Positions 27,001 through 34,979 of a stretch of DNA of 64,000 nucleotides are shown in pieces. Location of the stretch: contig NZ_JAZQRL010000007.1 in NCBI RefSeq assembly GCF_045629565.1, forward strand, positions 12,834 through 76,833, given 5' to 3'. The position numbers and the translations under genes were made by a program. Source of the stretch: Arcticibacter sp045629565 (GTDB lineage Bacteria; Bacteroidota; Bacteroidia; Sphingobacteriales; Sphingobacteriaceae). Under the pieces are notes generated by a model. That model worked only from the letters and a program-made list of their open reading frames with translations, was not told the DNA's origin and ran no database searches. Position 1 is the stretch's first letter. Each line of letters starts with the position of its first letter.

Positions 27001-27712
27001 TGAGCGATCGAAGGCTCTTACGGAACTGAGTTCTGAGGAACTTCAGGAGCAGCTAAGTTCTCTGGACGCCTCCTGGCGGGACCTGAATCAGGAGATCGGA
27101 GGAATTCGAAACCGGCTGCAGTCTGATTTTGAGACTAAGCTTCGTTTCAAAGAAATTGCCGATCAGATCGTCGTTCAGCAGGGAGAGCTGCAGAGGTGGC
27201 AGAAAATATCGTCGCTCATTGGTTCAGATAATGGCAAAAAGTTCAGCAACTTCGCTCAAGGACTTACCTTGGCTCGTTTGACGGAGTTAGCCAATCTGCA
27301 TTTGCAGAAGCTGACGGACCGTTACCGGATTCTAAAGAGCCCTTCGAAGGACCTGGAGATCCAGATCATCGACGGATATCAGGCTGATGTGGTCAGGCCC
27401 ATGACGACCTTGTCGGGAGGGGAGAGCTTTCTGGTAAGTTTGGCGCTGGCCCTGGGTCTATCGGACCTGGCCAGCCGGAAGACGCAGATTAATTCTTTGT
27501 TCATTGATGAAGGCTTTGGTACCCTGGATTCGGATACGCTGGATGTTGCGATCTCGGCATTGGAGAACTTGCAGGCGAACGGTAAGACAATCGGGATTAT
27601 CTCGCATGTGGAGGCGCTGAAAGAGCGGATTGGGACGCAGATTCAGGTGAGCAAGCAGCCGGGCGGGGTGAGTAGGATCAGGGTGATGAGTTATGGGGAG
27701 GTTGTGGGGTGA
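24053..27712 (+). CDS. sbcC: Exonuclease subunit SbcC (SMC-like ATPase)
   Basis: Rad50-type ATPase partner of SbcD. Walker A is GPTGAGKTT (residues 37-45). Two very long coiled coils rich in Glu, Gln, Leu and Lys flank a zinc hook with Cys598 and Cys601 in CPLCGSKEHP. The C-terminal lobe has the ABC signature LSGGESFLVSLALALGLSDLA and Walker B region SLFIDEGFGTLD. At 1219 residues it is full length. A 450-bp gene-free stretch follows. Confidence 0.97.
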   Translation: MKILSVRFLNLNSLKGEHQIRFDQSPFTESGLFAITGPTGAGKTTILDAITIALYGRVHRHDRDVSESMTRHTAESFSEVEFEIKGKGYRAKWSQRRGYGKVDGALQTQRMELVDLSTLEIMVNHPLSEVQQQIVALCGLDYHQFLRSVMLSQGDFTQFLKSKENERSELLEKITDTAVYSEISRYVFDRARQEREKLERLREQLDNADILSDEEVSQLNISLQDLSIREKAVRDNSLDTRDKINWLGVLGKLKVDEARQRDLLREQQEKLILHQEDFQKLALHQKAMAYRSDLQDIQNHEGRIEELALRIREQEEVLPSVQEKSRQADQAFEEGKKLLDQKDGSLQEQEPLFEKVIQKDLQLDGFRKELERAESWAKTALKDVDQTISDRDTLAQNIAALEVEISALNQLIVGQPKENELETAIVRIDQYQQELGRARLSLRDKKAEERSVVDLQKDQEKSLLAIEEEIAKSNAGLLLKQQELVRLRDKLRTEFEGKSLDVLEESADKLPGLISLCQDQSRLAKEYFQTRAQLDALKQEQSRNQESVVSLEAVLALQTEEKQEAERILEDHRKVVDIQIRIQKYDADRGQLQEDQECPLCGSKEHPYVEKHYHSALTEAEQKRNAHEVYVQKLSREIQDSAIKLSASKEKLAGQLKQSAEREEKLSNMESSFALNNGRLPAPLALEKPAIINAIVLKKQSELSALQAQIQALRVLQKDISMVELMLIDLKSTIEQAKTRKESLLTQLSSGAGNLEKVRLEIGKLDLEIGDLQNKIQDVLRSLQITDIPEDIIRALNARLLVCRQSNEKLASATLRKQELGAESISLEKVLRAKQELLQQREKERKQADLRLQEELGERRELFGEKDPVFEREQLRNQLKQLREALERQQELRNQLQNQLLALEASLQKDRQDLDKAGKDLSRLSAELTRKLQEQGIADIAELRSYRLDEGIAAEISTMEAEIKTAIANAEHLLTRLRADLQLERSKALTELSSEELQEQLSSLDASWRDLNQEIGGIRNRLQSDFETKLRFKEIADQIVVQQGELQRWQKISSLIGSDNGKKFSNFAQGLTLARLTELANLHLQKLTDRYRILKSPSKDLEIQIIDGYQADVVRPMTTLSGGESFLVSLALALGLSDLASRKTQINSLFIDEGFGTLDSDTLDVAISALENLQANGKTIGIISHVEALKERIGTQIQVSKQPGGVSRIRVMSYGEVVG

Positions 27713-28162
27713 TTCGTCTTGAGTCCTCAAAAGTATGAAACCAGCAGATTCACGCCGCTGATAGTTCGTGTACAGCGTGACAACGCGAGCGCCCTAAGGG
27801 ATATTTGTCTCATAAAGTCAACGAATGTTTAAATTGAAGAGACAAATATTTGATACGGGATTTTGAGACTGGATAATGGTTTTTTGAGGTCCATCTATTG
27901 ATTTGTTTAGGGTGTTTGTAAAACGTTCGTTTTATGAGCCTACAACCATGAAAGAGTATTATCATTTACTCATTATCAAAAACTAGGAAGTATCGTTTGA
28001 TTAGTGGAATGAGTTCTTGATAATTAAAGGACGTCTCCTGATTGATCCGGTTAGAGAGGACAGTGCTCTAAGCCAGTTCTCCCCCTAGATCAGAAAACGA
28101 GGGAAAAATGATAATTAGGATAATCGTTTAATAAAGTTTACACTAAAAACCGTTGAAAGTTG
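27713..28162. other. Gene-free gap after sbcC
   Basis: No open frame here looks coding and no tRNA cloverleaf could be drawn. It contains an 11-bp inverted repeat (ATATTTGTCTC at 27801-27811 and GAGACAAATAT at 27839-27849). It also contains AAAACGTTCGTTTTATGAG at 27920-27938, which recurs with two transitions at 34680-34698 on the far side of the accessory cluster. Confidence 0.5.
27801..27849. repeat. 11-bp inverted repeat
   Basis: ATATTTGTCTC (27801-27811) and GAGACAAATAT (27839-27849) are exact reverse complements with a 27-bp spacer. No T-tract follows. It lies between sbcC and the accessory cluster. Confidence 0.6.
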
Positions 28163-29182
28163 TTACTGGCCGAATTGATTTCCGTATCCGCTACGTTTAA
28201 AGATTTCTTCGCTTGATAAATTATATATGTCTTTCCAAGAATTTGGCCCGTGATTTTTCACATAAGCTTCTATAATTCTAAATCCTAACCAATAAAAGAG
28301 AGTTTTAGGAGCATCCGGGAATAATTTGAATTTATTATTTCTCAATAATGGATTTTCACCTGTTTCGTCAAAATACCTCTTGACCTTTTGAAATATTTCC
28401 TTTTCATGGGCAATATACCACTTCCAGTCTGCTTCAGACATATTCTCAACCGCTTCATGTTTTGAAATAGTTCCATCAAAAAACACCCATGTAAAATAAC
28501 AAGCAAAGCCCTCATCAATAGTTTGTGCCAATGCAGTTTCGTGCTTGGGGTCTTTCATTCTATTTGGTTCATAAGCCAAATGATTGAGTTCATGTGGTAT
28601 GCCCTTATTGATCGTATAATCGAGATCATTATTTTCGTAATTCAATTCAAGTGCAAATTGCTCTGCATTACACCCACCAAAACCAATACCCTGAATTGGT
28701 GTAAACAATATACTAATAACGGCTTTAGGTTTATAGCTAACCATCTTATTGAACTTCCTTAAATTTACGGTTAAGATAGAGTCTAAATTCATGGCCAACA
28801 GTTCTCTGGCCTTATTGTCAAAAAGAGCTTTTTTTTCTGGATACAGAGTTTTATTCCATGCAATCATTCCAGTAGAAGTGTTAAACTTGGAAGCGTTATC
28901 TGATCCAAAGATCATCCCATAACAGTTATCCCATAACTGCTTATGTGCCATGTAAACCTCGTTTATAATCATTAAGCTATCATATTTTCCAACCTCACGA
29001 TGAGCTAAAATCTGGCTTTTAAATAAATTATGTACAATAATGTCCTCAACTTTAACACTATCGGATACCATATTCAAGCTATCTATTAACGACAATGGCT
29101 TAGAATGAATTGGCTCTTTTGGCAATGAACACGAAAATAAAAATGTAAAAGCAAGGAAACCGACAAGTATACAATTCTTCAT
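28163..29182 (-). CDS. Predicted Zn-dependent protease lipoprotein (DUF2268-like)
   Basis: A 339-residue envelope protein. MKNCILVGFLAFTFLFSCS is a lipoprotein signal peptide with the lipidated cysteine at position 18. The GIPHELNHLAYE segment near residue 196 carries an HExxH zinc-protease motif, and AQTIDEGFACYF about 25 residues later supplies the expected third-ligand glutamate. This pattern fits the DUF2268 predicted zinc proteases. FYWLGFRIIEAYVK near the C-terminus is shared in form with the second protease of this cluster. It is the last gene of the cluster, behind the ABC transporter. Confidence 0.78.
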   Translation of the reverse strand: MKNCILVGFLAFTFLFSCSLPKEPIHSKPLSLIDSLNMVSDSVKVEDIIVHNLFKSQILAHREVGKYDSLMIINEVYMAHKQLWDNCYGMIFGSDNASKFNTSTGMIAWNKTLYPEKKALFDNKARELLAMNLDSILTVNLRKFNKMVSYKPKAVISILFTPIQGIGFGGCNAEQFALELNYENNDLDYTINKGIPHELNHLAYEPNRMKDPKHETALAQTIDEGFACYFTWVFFDGTISKHEAVENMSEADWKWYIAHEKEIFQKVKRYFDETGENPLLRNNKFKLFPDAPKTLFYWLGFRIIEAYVKNHGPNSWKDIYNLSSEEIFKRSGYGNQFGQ

Positions 29183-29445
29183 AGATGTAAATTAAAAAAA
29201 AAAGGTCATTTGTTGTGCCAGCATGAAAATGAGCCTTACGTCTACAAGAAAGCCACATATTCAATATTAATAAACACTTGGCTGTTCATTAACGAGCATT
29301 TATGTACGAAATTGAACAAGCAAAAGTGATGAACTTATCTTTGTTATTAAGCTGATTATCAAGAAACGGTTGTTTTCTGAAAATGACCGTACTAGACTCT
29401 TTATATCTATGAAGAAGCGCCATTAAGTGGGCAAGCATTCTCAAA

Positions 29446-30234
29446 TCACCTATCAACAACATGAAGTTTCCTTTCTGACAGAAGTCCAAGCGTTGTAACA
29501 ACCATACATGTCAATATTGAGCTAATTAAAGCAATATACCAGACGCTGTTAATCTCTCCGTTATTCGAGTAAGTAGATGACAAGGCCGGCCAACCCCAAG
29601 GAAAGAAAATAGCGAGGTTTTGCTTTTGAATAAGAAATAAGCCAATTATCGTTACAAAAATGCCGAAGCCAAAACTGGTATAGACATTTTTTAGAAAGAC
29701 ACTAAAAAAATAATGGATGGAAATAATTCCTAATGAACTTCCCATTACAATACATGGCAAATACAAGAGTAGTAGTGGTGGATAGTAGTCTTGAAAATTC
29801 AAGCTCTTAAAGAACGTAGTTGCTATCATCCCATACAGGTATACATACGTTGACAACATGCACAAACTGATGAATATTAAAAGCGCAACGACTAGCATCT
29901 TGGCTATGTAAATCGATGTTCTTGAGACGGAAAGACTAAATATGTTTCGCCATCCGCCATTACTACTTTCAAGATTATTGCTTATGATGGTTTGCAAAGC
30001 CACCAACGGAAGGAGTGCAAAACTGCTCCAAAAGTTCCAGACGACATTAGAGAAAAATATCCAGGAATCAATTTTCTTGGCTTCGATTCTCTCTTGATAA
30101 TAAAACATCACCGCTCCGTAGATCAATACCGGTATCAGAGGATAGATAACTGCCAATTTGAAGGCAACAGTAGTTCTTGTCTTAATCAATTCAGCATTGA
30201 TCGCTCTCCTAAGCTTTGCGAAACTCCTTAGCAT
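29446..30234 (-). CDS. ABC-2 type transporter permease
   Basis: A 262-residue membrane protein with six hydrophobic helices in the ABC-2 arrangement. The long polar stretch after the second helix (SNNLESSNGGWRNIFSLSVSRTSIYIAK) resembles permeases of the lantibiotic-immunity type, where NEW... and WR-L motifs are found. It overlaps the ATPase gene by 26 bp, so the two form one transporter. The substrate is unknown; peptide or lipid export or self-protection is the usual role of such half-size transporters. Confidence 0.85.
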   Translation of the reverse strand: MLRSFAKLRRAINAELIKTRTTVAFKLAVIYPLIPVLIYGAVMFYYQERIEAKKIDSWIFFSNVVWNFWSSFALLPLVALQTIISNNLESSNGGWRNIFSLSVSRTSIYIAKMLVVALLIFISLCMLSTYVYLYGMIATTFFKSLNFQDYYPPLLLLYLPCIVMGSSLGIISIHYFFSVFLKNVYTSFGFGIFVTIIGLFLIQKQNLAIFFPWGWPALSSTYSNNGEINSVWYIALISSILTCMVVTTLGLLSERKLHVVDR

Positions 30235-31126
30235 CTGTAAAATTAAAAAAGGTGTCTTCCAACTTACTTACCGCACTTAACATAAAGATATTAATACCCG
30301 AGTTGACCAATATCCGGTTGATCATGGGTATATCATCGATGTCCTGAAAATATACTTGTAAAAAATCTTTCGAACTTCCAATACACTCATATCCACTCTT
30401 CTGCAAAACCTCAGCAGCTGCCAGATGGTTATCAACTTTTAATTGCAATACATTCCGATTTCGAGAAATGATTTTGTCAAGTTGATCACTGATGATAATT
30501 CTACCTTTACTAATGATAGCAATATCCGTACAGGTTTTCTCCACCTCGTCCAAGATGTGGCTAGACATAAAGATTGTCTTGTTTAAGTCTCGATTTAATC
30601 TGAGTATGAGGTTTCTCATGTCTCGAATACCATCAGGGTCTAAACCATTCGCGGGCTCGTCTAAAATTAATAAGTCAGGATCACCCAACAACGAAAAAGC
30701 TATACCAAGCCTTTGTTTCATCCCAAAAGACAAATTCTTTGATCGGACATCTTTGAACTCCTTTAAGTCCAGGTCATCTAACACCTTATCGATCTCTAAA
30801 GATTTCAGGCCTAACAAAACTTGCTTCACCCTCAAATAATCATATACTGTTATGTCTGGATATAGCGCCGGCCCTTCTACAAACGCGCCTATCTTGGCAA
30901 GAGCCTTTAACTTCTCTTTCCTTATATCGATCCCGAAGATTTTGATATCCCCTCTTTGAGTCGTTAATAAGCCTAATAAAACTTTAATAAAAGTACTTTT
31001 TCCCGCACCGTTTAGACCCAGAAATCCAAAAATGGATCCGGCTGGAACATGGATACAAACGTCAGTTAAAATTATTTTTTTATTATAACCAAACTGTACA
31101 CCCGAGGCTTCAATAGCGCAATTCAT
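30209..31126 (-). CDS. ABC transporter ATP-binding protein
   Basis: A 305-residue ATPase. Walker A is GLNGAGKST near residue 37, the Q-loop is around AFVEGPALYPDITVYD, the signature is LSFGMKQRLG, Walker B is DLLILDEP, and the H-loop is MSSHILDEV. The 80-residue C-terminal extension is typical of drug/bacteriocin-type exporters (CcmA/BcrA class). It is the first gene of the transporter pair with the overlapping permease. A 258-bp gap separates it from the upstream protease gene. Confidence 0.93.
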   Translation of the reverse strand: MNCAIEASGVQFGYNKKIILTDVCIHVPAGSIFGFLGLNGAGKSTFIKVLLGLLTTQRGDIKIFGIDIRKEKLKALAKIGAFVEGPALYPDITVYDYLRVKQVLLGLKSLEIDKVLDDLDLKEFKDVRSKNLSFGMKQRLGIAFSLLGDPDLLILDEPANGLDPDGIRDMRNLILRLNRDLNKTIFMSSHILDEVEKTCTDIAIISKGRIIISDQLDKIISRNRNVLQLKVDNHLAAAEVLQKSGYECIGSSKDFLQVYFQDIDDIPMINRILVNSGINIFMLSAVSKLEDTFFNFTDAKEFRKA

Positions 31127-31384
31127 AGCAAGGCTTAAAGTTTTTCCAGGTTTTCCCTTAGTGAGTATAAATCAAATTGGCGTAGTTCAACAATATACAA
31201 ATTTTATTGGCCTGGTTTCAAAGAATGATCGTTGAGACAAATTAAAAATGCAGGTCTCCGTATCGGACCGACAATGTTTATTATGAAAACGGCAGTCATG
31301 AGGTAATCTAACCCTATGGTTAAATCTCATGCAGACTAGTACTCAAGTAATTTAAGTATCTGAAAATGAGAATTACGTTACAAC

Positions 31385-32275
31385 CTATTTTGGCAAATAC
31401 TCGTCTAAGTACCCAGTTGCATTCAGAAAAGCATCGTAATCTTCAATATTCAAAATATCACTTACAGCTTTTCTTTTGTCATCCTGTCTCTCGAAATAGG
31501 CTTTTACAATTTCATAACCCATCCAATAGCCAAGATCGTTGGGTCGCTCGTCCTTACCGCTGGTTCCATACAACCAATCCTGCGAATCCGTCTTGTGCAT
31601 ACGCTCAACGAACTCTTTGCTCAATGCTATTCTATTTGTAGCTCCATAGGTATTGGCTTCCATATTCCCCTTTATGCCTGTGACGAGTTCGGCAACAAAG
31701 TCGGCCGCACCCTCAATTATTGACTGTTGTAAAAGAGTCGTTTCGCCCTTTGGATAGGTTTGTTGGAAATGAATTGACTCATGCATGATCAGCTCAGGCA
31801 AATGATCCAGGCTTATTAGCATCTCCGCACCGATCAACAAGCCGTCTTTCGAAACTGTTCCCCCACTATTAAATCTGCCCATAACGAAATACGTTGGCGG
31901 GTATACCGCATCCGGATACCAGTACTCTAGAGCGTAGAAGTAGGGTTTAATTAATTTCTCCTTTGCCTTTATCAAGCTATCTATATTACGCACCTTCTGA
32001 TAGTCCGCCTTCCGCCTTTCAACCATTTTCAACAGAGAATCTGCCCCCATAATTCGATATGGAATAAACCCTTTTAATCCTATCGAGCCTTGATTAACGT
32101 ATTCGTGAAATGGATTTTCCTTAGTCTTTCCGATAGCATCAAATGCCCGCCAGAAGTTGGGAATATCCGACAATATAAATTTTGCATTCTGAGGATCCGT
32201 AGGAAACGCCGTTTTTTGGCCGTAGCTATAGCTAACCCAAACCAGTAGAAATAAAAACATCACGCCCTTTTTCAT
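31385..32275 (-). CDS. Exported Zn-dependent protease-like protein (DUF2268-like)
   Basis: A 296-residue secreted protein. I start at 32275 because MKKGVMFLFLLVWVSYSYGQ is a complete signal peptide; the in-frame ATGs upstream only add a polar leader. Near residue 165 ELIMHESIHFQQ carries an HExxH motif, and LQQSIIEGAADFVAEL follows about 20 residues on with the likely third ligand. DLGYWMGYEIVKAYFER matches in position the corresponding segment of the lipoprotein at 28163-29182. The two are distant paralogues placed either side of the ABC transporter. A decayed copy of its 3' end lies at 34250-34442. Confidence 0.75.
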   Translation of the reverse strand: MKKGVMFLFLLVWVSYSYGQKTAFPTDPQNAKFILSDIPNFWRAFDAIGKTKENPFHEYVNQGSIGLKGFIPYRIMGADSLLKMVERRKADYQKVRNIDSLIKAKEKLIKPYFYALEYWYPDAVYPPTYFVMGRFNSGGTVSKDGLLIGAEMLISLDHLPELIMHESIHFQQTYPKGETTLLQQSIIEGAADFVAELVTGIKGNMEANTYGATNRIALSKEFVERMHKTDSQDWLYGTSGKDERPNDLGYWMGYEIVKAYFERQDDKRKAVSDILNIEDYDAFLNATGYLDEYLPK

Positions 32276-32618
32276 AAAGTTTTTTTCGATAAGACGATTT
32301 TTCATACTATCAGGTTGCAGTTTCCTGTGGTTTTTCAACTCAGGCGATTTGAATGCCATTCAGTACCCCTATCATAGATACCTATTGAAAATATAGCTGG
32401 AGATTTGCTAAAAGATATGTTGAAGTGAAATCCGTGCAGATTGTCTTAATAAACCCTTGATCAGAAATGGAGGGAATAATGGGAAACGTTTTTCAGTTTC
32501 GCCCCCACCTTACAATACAAATTACTTCTTTCCAGTCACGCTCAATTCCGAATGCAGATTCTAGTTTAAGACAATCGATTTTCCTTAATTCATTGTGGAT
32601 AGCATTTTATTTAACAAT

Positions 32619-32825
32619 TCATTCTAAATCGATGTCTTCCAAGCTGAAGATTTCATTTACAGTCGTCCCGAAAACTTTCGCGATTTTCAACGCTAGCAAA
32701 GTCGAGGGCACGTACTTCCCCAATTCGATGGAATTTATGGTTTGCTGGGAAACCCTTACTTTTTCTGCTAAATCAGCCTGAGTGTAGTTATTTTTAGCTC
32801 GCTCTACCTTTATGCTATTAGTCAT
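32619..32825 (-). CDS. XRE/Cro-type transcriptional regulator
   Basis: A 68-residue single-domain regulator consisting of the Cro/CI helix-turn-helix: ERAKNNYTQADLAEKVRVSQQTINSIELGKYVPSTLLALKIAKVF. The tail GTTVNEIFSLED is the usual ending of this compact family. The ATG at 32825 overlaps the stop of the upstream esterase-like gene by one base (TGATG), which decides the start over a GTG one codon earlier. Such regulators often control neighbouring transporter or envelope genes. Confidence 0.9.
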   Translation of the reverse strand: MTNSIKVERAKNNYTQADLAEKVRVSQQTINSIELGKYVPSTLLALKIAKVFGTTVNEIFSLEDIDLE

Positions 32826-34192
32826 CACCGGATTTCGTTAATAAATAGAAGTCCGTCAAAAGCATCGCTGGCGCACAGCATTAAATAGCTTACCTTATTT
32901 GCTTCCATAGGACGTCTCATCTTGAGCCAGGCTGAAACGTAGGGATTCCGTGAGGCCGGCTTAAGATCTAGTATAAAACGAGGTTTACCAACTTGAAGAA
33001 GGGCTCTATCCAAACTAGTAGAGTGAGCTTCGACTAGAGAAGGTGTGCAACTACTTCCAATTATAAACACGTCATTCTTAGGAAAGATTGACTTAAGATA
33101 TTGTCCCATGCTGTTCGGTGGCTTTGCAAAAGAATCCCAAACTCCCCCAGTGGTGACTTCATTTTTAACATGTGCATTATGAGCGACAACCAGCACTTTG
33201 CCTCTTTCGGTTTCAGAATTTAAGATCCAAATTAAATTATCGGTCATAGCAGCATCACGCGCATTCATAGCCTTCCAAGCATCTGGTGAAATTTTTCCGG
33301 GTTGCTCTCGAGATGTGACTCTCACTATTCGGTCCGTTTGTCTGGCAAGTATTGCATTTCGATACGCCCACTCATATTTATTCTTTGAACTACTATTTAT
33401 AAAATTAATTCGCTCACGTTCAAACAAGGCGATTAGATCATCCAATGTAGCACTAAGGCTGTTATGTTCTTCTGACGAAAGTAATGGATATTTTGCAACC
33501 GATAAACGTGGAAGGTAGGTTACTATAGCAGATTCCAGTTTTACAGCATCCTCTGGGGACACCTGTCTAAGATACCTTAGTGCTTCATCAATCGCAGCAT
33601 GTGAAGGTGTCGTATCTCCGGGGAAACCTCTCAGCTGCATATCCATTCCGTAAAATTTTAACCTATGCTTGTGAGCTGGGTTAGCGTTGTAATGTCGCAT
33701 CCACTGTAAAAGTGCAACGTTTTCTAACGAAGGACTTCCGATGGTTAGTTTAGCCGCAGCTTCTTGTGCTGTACCAGGACCACCTGCGATGAAATCAGCA
33801 GCTACATACGATTCGGCAAAACCGGCTTCCAATACGATTGTCGTAAACCCCAAATTCTCAACTAGAAAGCGAAACATTCTATTTCGGAGGGCAAGCAGTG
33901 TATGGATCCCATGTGCAGGTTCACCTAAAGCGACAATCCGCGCGTTACGAATGATTTTCTTTAGCGGTTCTAGATCGGCACTGCCTTTTGCACGATCAGT
34001 GTTTTGTATTGGGAATGCATTAGTCCTTGCCCAATTAGTAAATCGCCTGTTTGACGAGCTGTCTGTAATTTCAATACTAGCTTGCGCGGTACTAGAGACC
34101 GGTTTGTTTATCAATAAAAGAAATAATACGCCCTGTAGAATAAAAGAAAGTTGATTAAAACAAGGCTTAATTCTATCTGGTGAGTTACCCAT
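32825..34192 (-). CDS. Erythromycin esterase family protein
   Basis: A 455-residue protein with an N-terminal hydrophobic segment (FILQGVLFLLLINKPV) that likely directs export. The Ere-family features are VALGEPAHGIHTLLALRNRMFRFLVE (residues about 88-113), TIVLEAGFAES, LKFYGMDMQLRG and VLVVAHNAHVKNE. These supply the conserved Glu and His residues of the active site. Ere proteins hydrolyse macrolide lactones, but many family members act on unknown esters, so macrolide resistance is not claimed. It is translationally coupled to the XRE regulator. Confidence 0.87.
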   Translation of the reverse strand: MGNSPDRIKPCFNQLSFILQGVLFLLLINKPVSSTAQASIEITDSSSNRRFTNWARTNAFPIQNTDRAKGSADLEPLKKIIRNARIVALGEPAHGIHTLLALRNRMFRFLVENLGFTTIVLEAGFAESYVAADFIAGGPGTAQEAAAKLTIGSPSLENVALLQWMRHYNANPAHKHRLKFYGMDMQLRGFPGDTTPSHAAIDEALRYLRQVSPEDAVKLESAIVTYLPRLSVAKYPLLSSEEHNSLSATLDDLIALFERERINFINSSSKNKYEWAYRNAILARQTDRIVRVTSREQPGKISPDAWKAMNARDAAMTDNLIWILNSETERGKVLVVAHNAHVKNEVTTGGVWDSFAKPPNSMGQYLKSIFPKNDVFIIGSSCTPSLVEAHSTSLDRALLQVGKPRFILDLKPASRNPYVSAWLKMRRPMEANKVSYLMLCASDAFDGLLFINEIR

Positions 34193-34249
34193 AAAATGCT
34201 ATTAATATTACTATAAGCTGTTGAACTCAAAATGTCAGGACAGGCCATT

Positions 34250-34442
34250 GTCAATACTCGTCCAAATACACACTTGCCTTCAAAAAAGTATTGTAATCTT
34301 CAATGTTTAATTATTACCAACGGCTTGTTTTTTATCAAAAACAGATTTCACGACTTCATATCCCATAGTAGCTTATGCCTTTGGACTCCTGTCCTTACTG
34401 CTGATGCCGTATAGCCAATTTCGCGAATTCGTCTTTGCATAC
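34250..34442 (-). pseudogene. Decayed 3' fragment of a DUF2268-like protease gene
   Basis: The stretch aligns at nucleotide level with the 3' end of the protease gene at 31385. Matches include CAATACTCGTCCAAATACAC against CAAATACTCGTCTAAGTACC, a shared GTAATCTTCAAT block, a shared TTCATA/ATCCCAT block and a shared GCGAATTCGTCTT/GCGAATCCGTCTT block, in the same order. Indels and stops break the frame throughout. It is the relic of a third copy, upstream of the Ere-like gene. Confidence 0.7.
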
Positions 34443-34713
34443 AATATACTAAATTTTCCTTCTCCTCTTAGATACTTAAATATTTCCTTAATCATTAACG
34501 ATGCTCAGAACTTCCTACAAGCTAGGGCCAAGATTGCTAGTTTTTATGCCAGAATAAGAGCAGTTTTTAGCAGGAATGAATCTATTAACATAAGATAAAT
34601 TGTAACTATTATATTCTCCGAGAGAGGGCATTATGAGACCGTTTTTTTCTATCAGAGAGACATCAAGGTGAACCGACGAAAAATGTTCGTTTTGTGAGAG
34701 AATTTAAGTTCAG
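34443..34713. other. Gene-free gap between the protease relic and the arsenic remnants
   Basis: No supported gene. AAAATGTTCGTTTTGTGAG at 34680-34698 is a near copy of the sequence at 27920-27938. Otherwise AT-rich and featureless. Confidence 0.4.
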
Positions 34714-34830
34714 TTATTGCGAGGACATATAGATAATAATACAAGCTCCAATTAGAGCGATAACAGCACCAGTGATATCATACCAGATCGATAGACGGTT
34801 GCGAGATCGAATATTAGCTGCAGCATCCTG
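34714..34830 (-). pseudogene. YnfA-like C-terminal remnant
   Basis: In a frame different from the arsM-like start, the minus strand encodes SIWYDITGAVIALIGACIII followed by YMSSQ and a stop at 34714. The pattern of an aromatic/Asp residue, GA-[VI]-IALIG and a hydrophobic end resembles the last helix of YnfA (UPF0060) small membrane proteins, which are often found in arsenic loci. No upstream YnfA helices are present. The identification is by eye and tentative. Confidence 0.4.
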
Positions 34831-34927
34831 GAGGGCAGCAAGCCTCGGACGGCTTCTCTGCATAAACGGTAATAATTTCAATGTACTTCTGCCTTGCCAG
34901 TTCTTTCAGTTGTTCTTCAGTTTTCAT
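34814..34927 (-). pseudogene. ArsM-like N-terminal fragment (37 residues)
   Basis: A short open frame reads MKTEEQLKELARQKYIEI, then ITVYAEKPSEACCPPGCCS, and stops. The opening helix and the CC-x3-CC cysteine cluster resemble the first 35 residues of arsenite methyltransferases of Bacteroidota (KEMV-KQKY ... SCCG-GGC). The methyltransferase domain is absent. It could alternatively be a genuine small Cys-rich protein. Location within the ars cluster favours a truncated arsM. Confidence 0.45.
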
Positions 34928-34979
34928 AATATTTGATTTAATGGATATCTGCTTTTGACCCTCTGACAATCATGATCGA

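Noticed and set aside
22384..27712. HTH-sbcD-sbcC as an anti-phage defence system
   Set aside because: SbcCD is a widespread housekeeping repair nuclease here with normal motifs; no toxin, effector or other defence gene is adjacent.
27713..28162. A tRNA or small RNA in the gap after sbcC
   Set aside because: A GGTTAGAG-like string near 28050 looks tRNA-like, but no acceptor or anticodon stems can be paired.
29289..29501. A 70-residue reading frame between permease and lipoprotein genes
   Set aside because: It overlaps the end of the permease gene, has no ATG context or homology, and is probably spurious.
32825..34192. A macrolide-resistance gene
   Set aside because: Ere-family membership is clear, but export signal and context do not show macrolide specificity.
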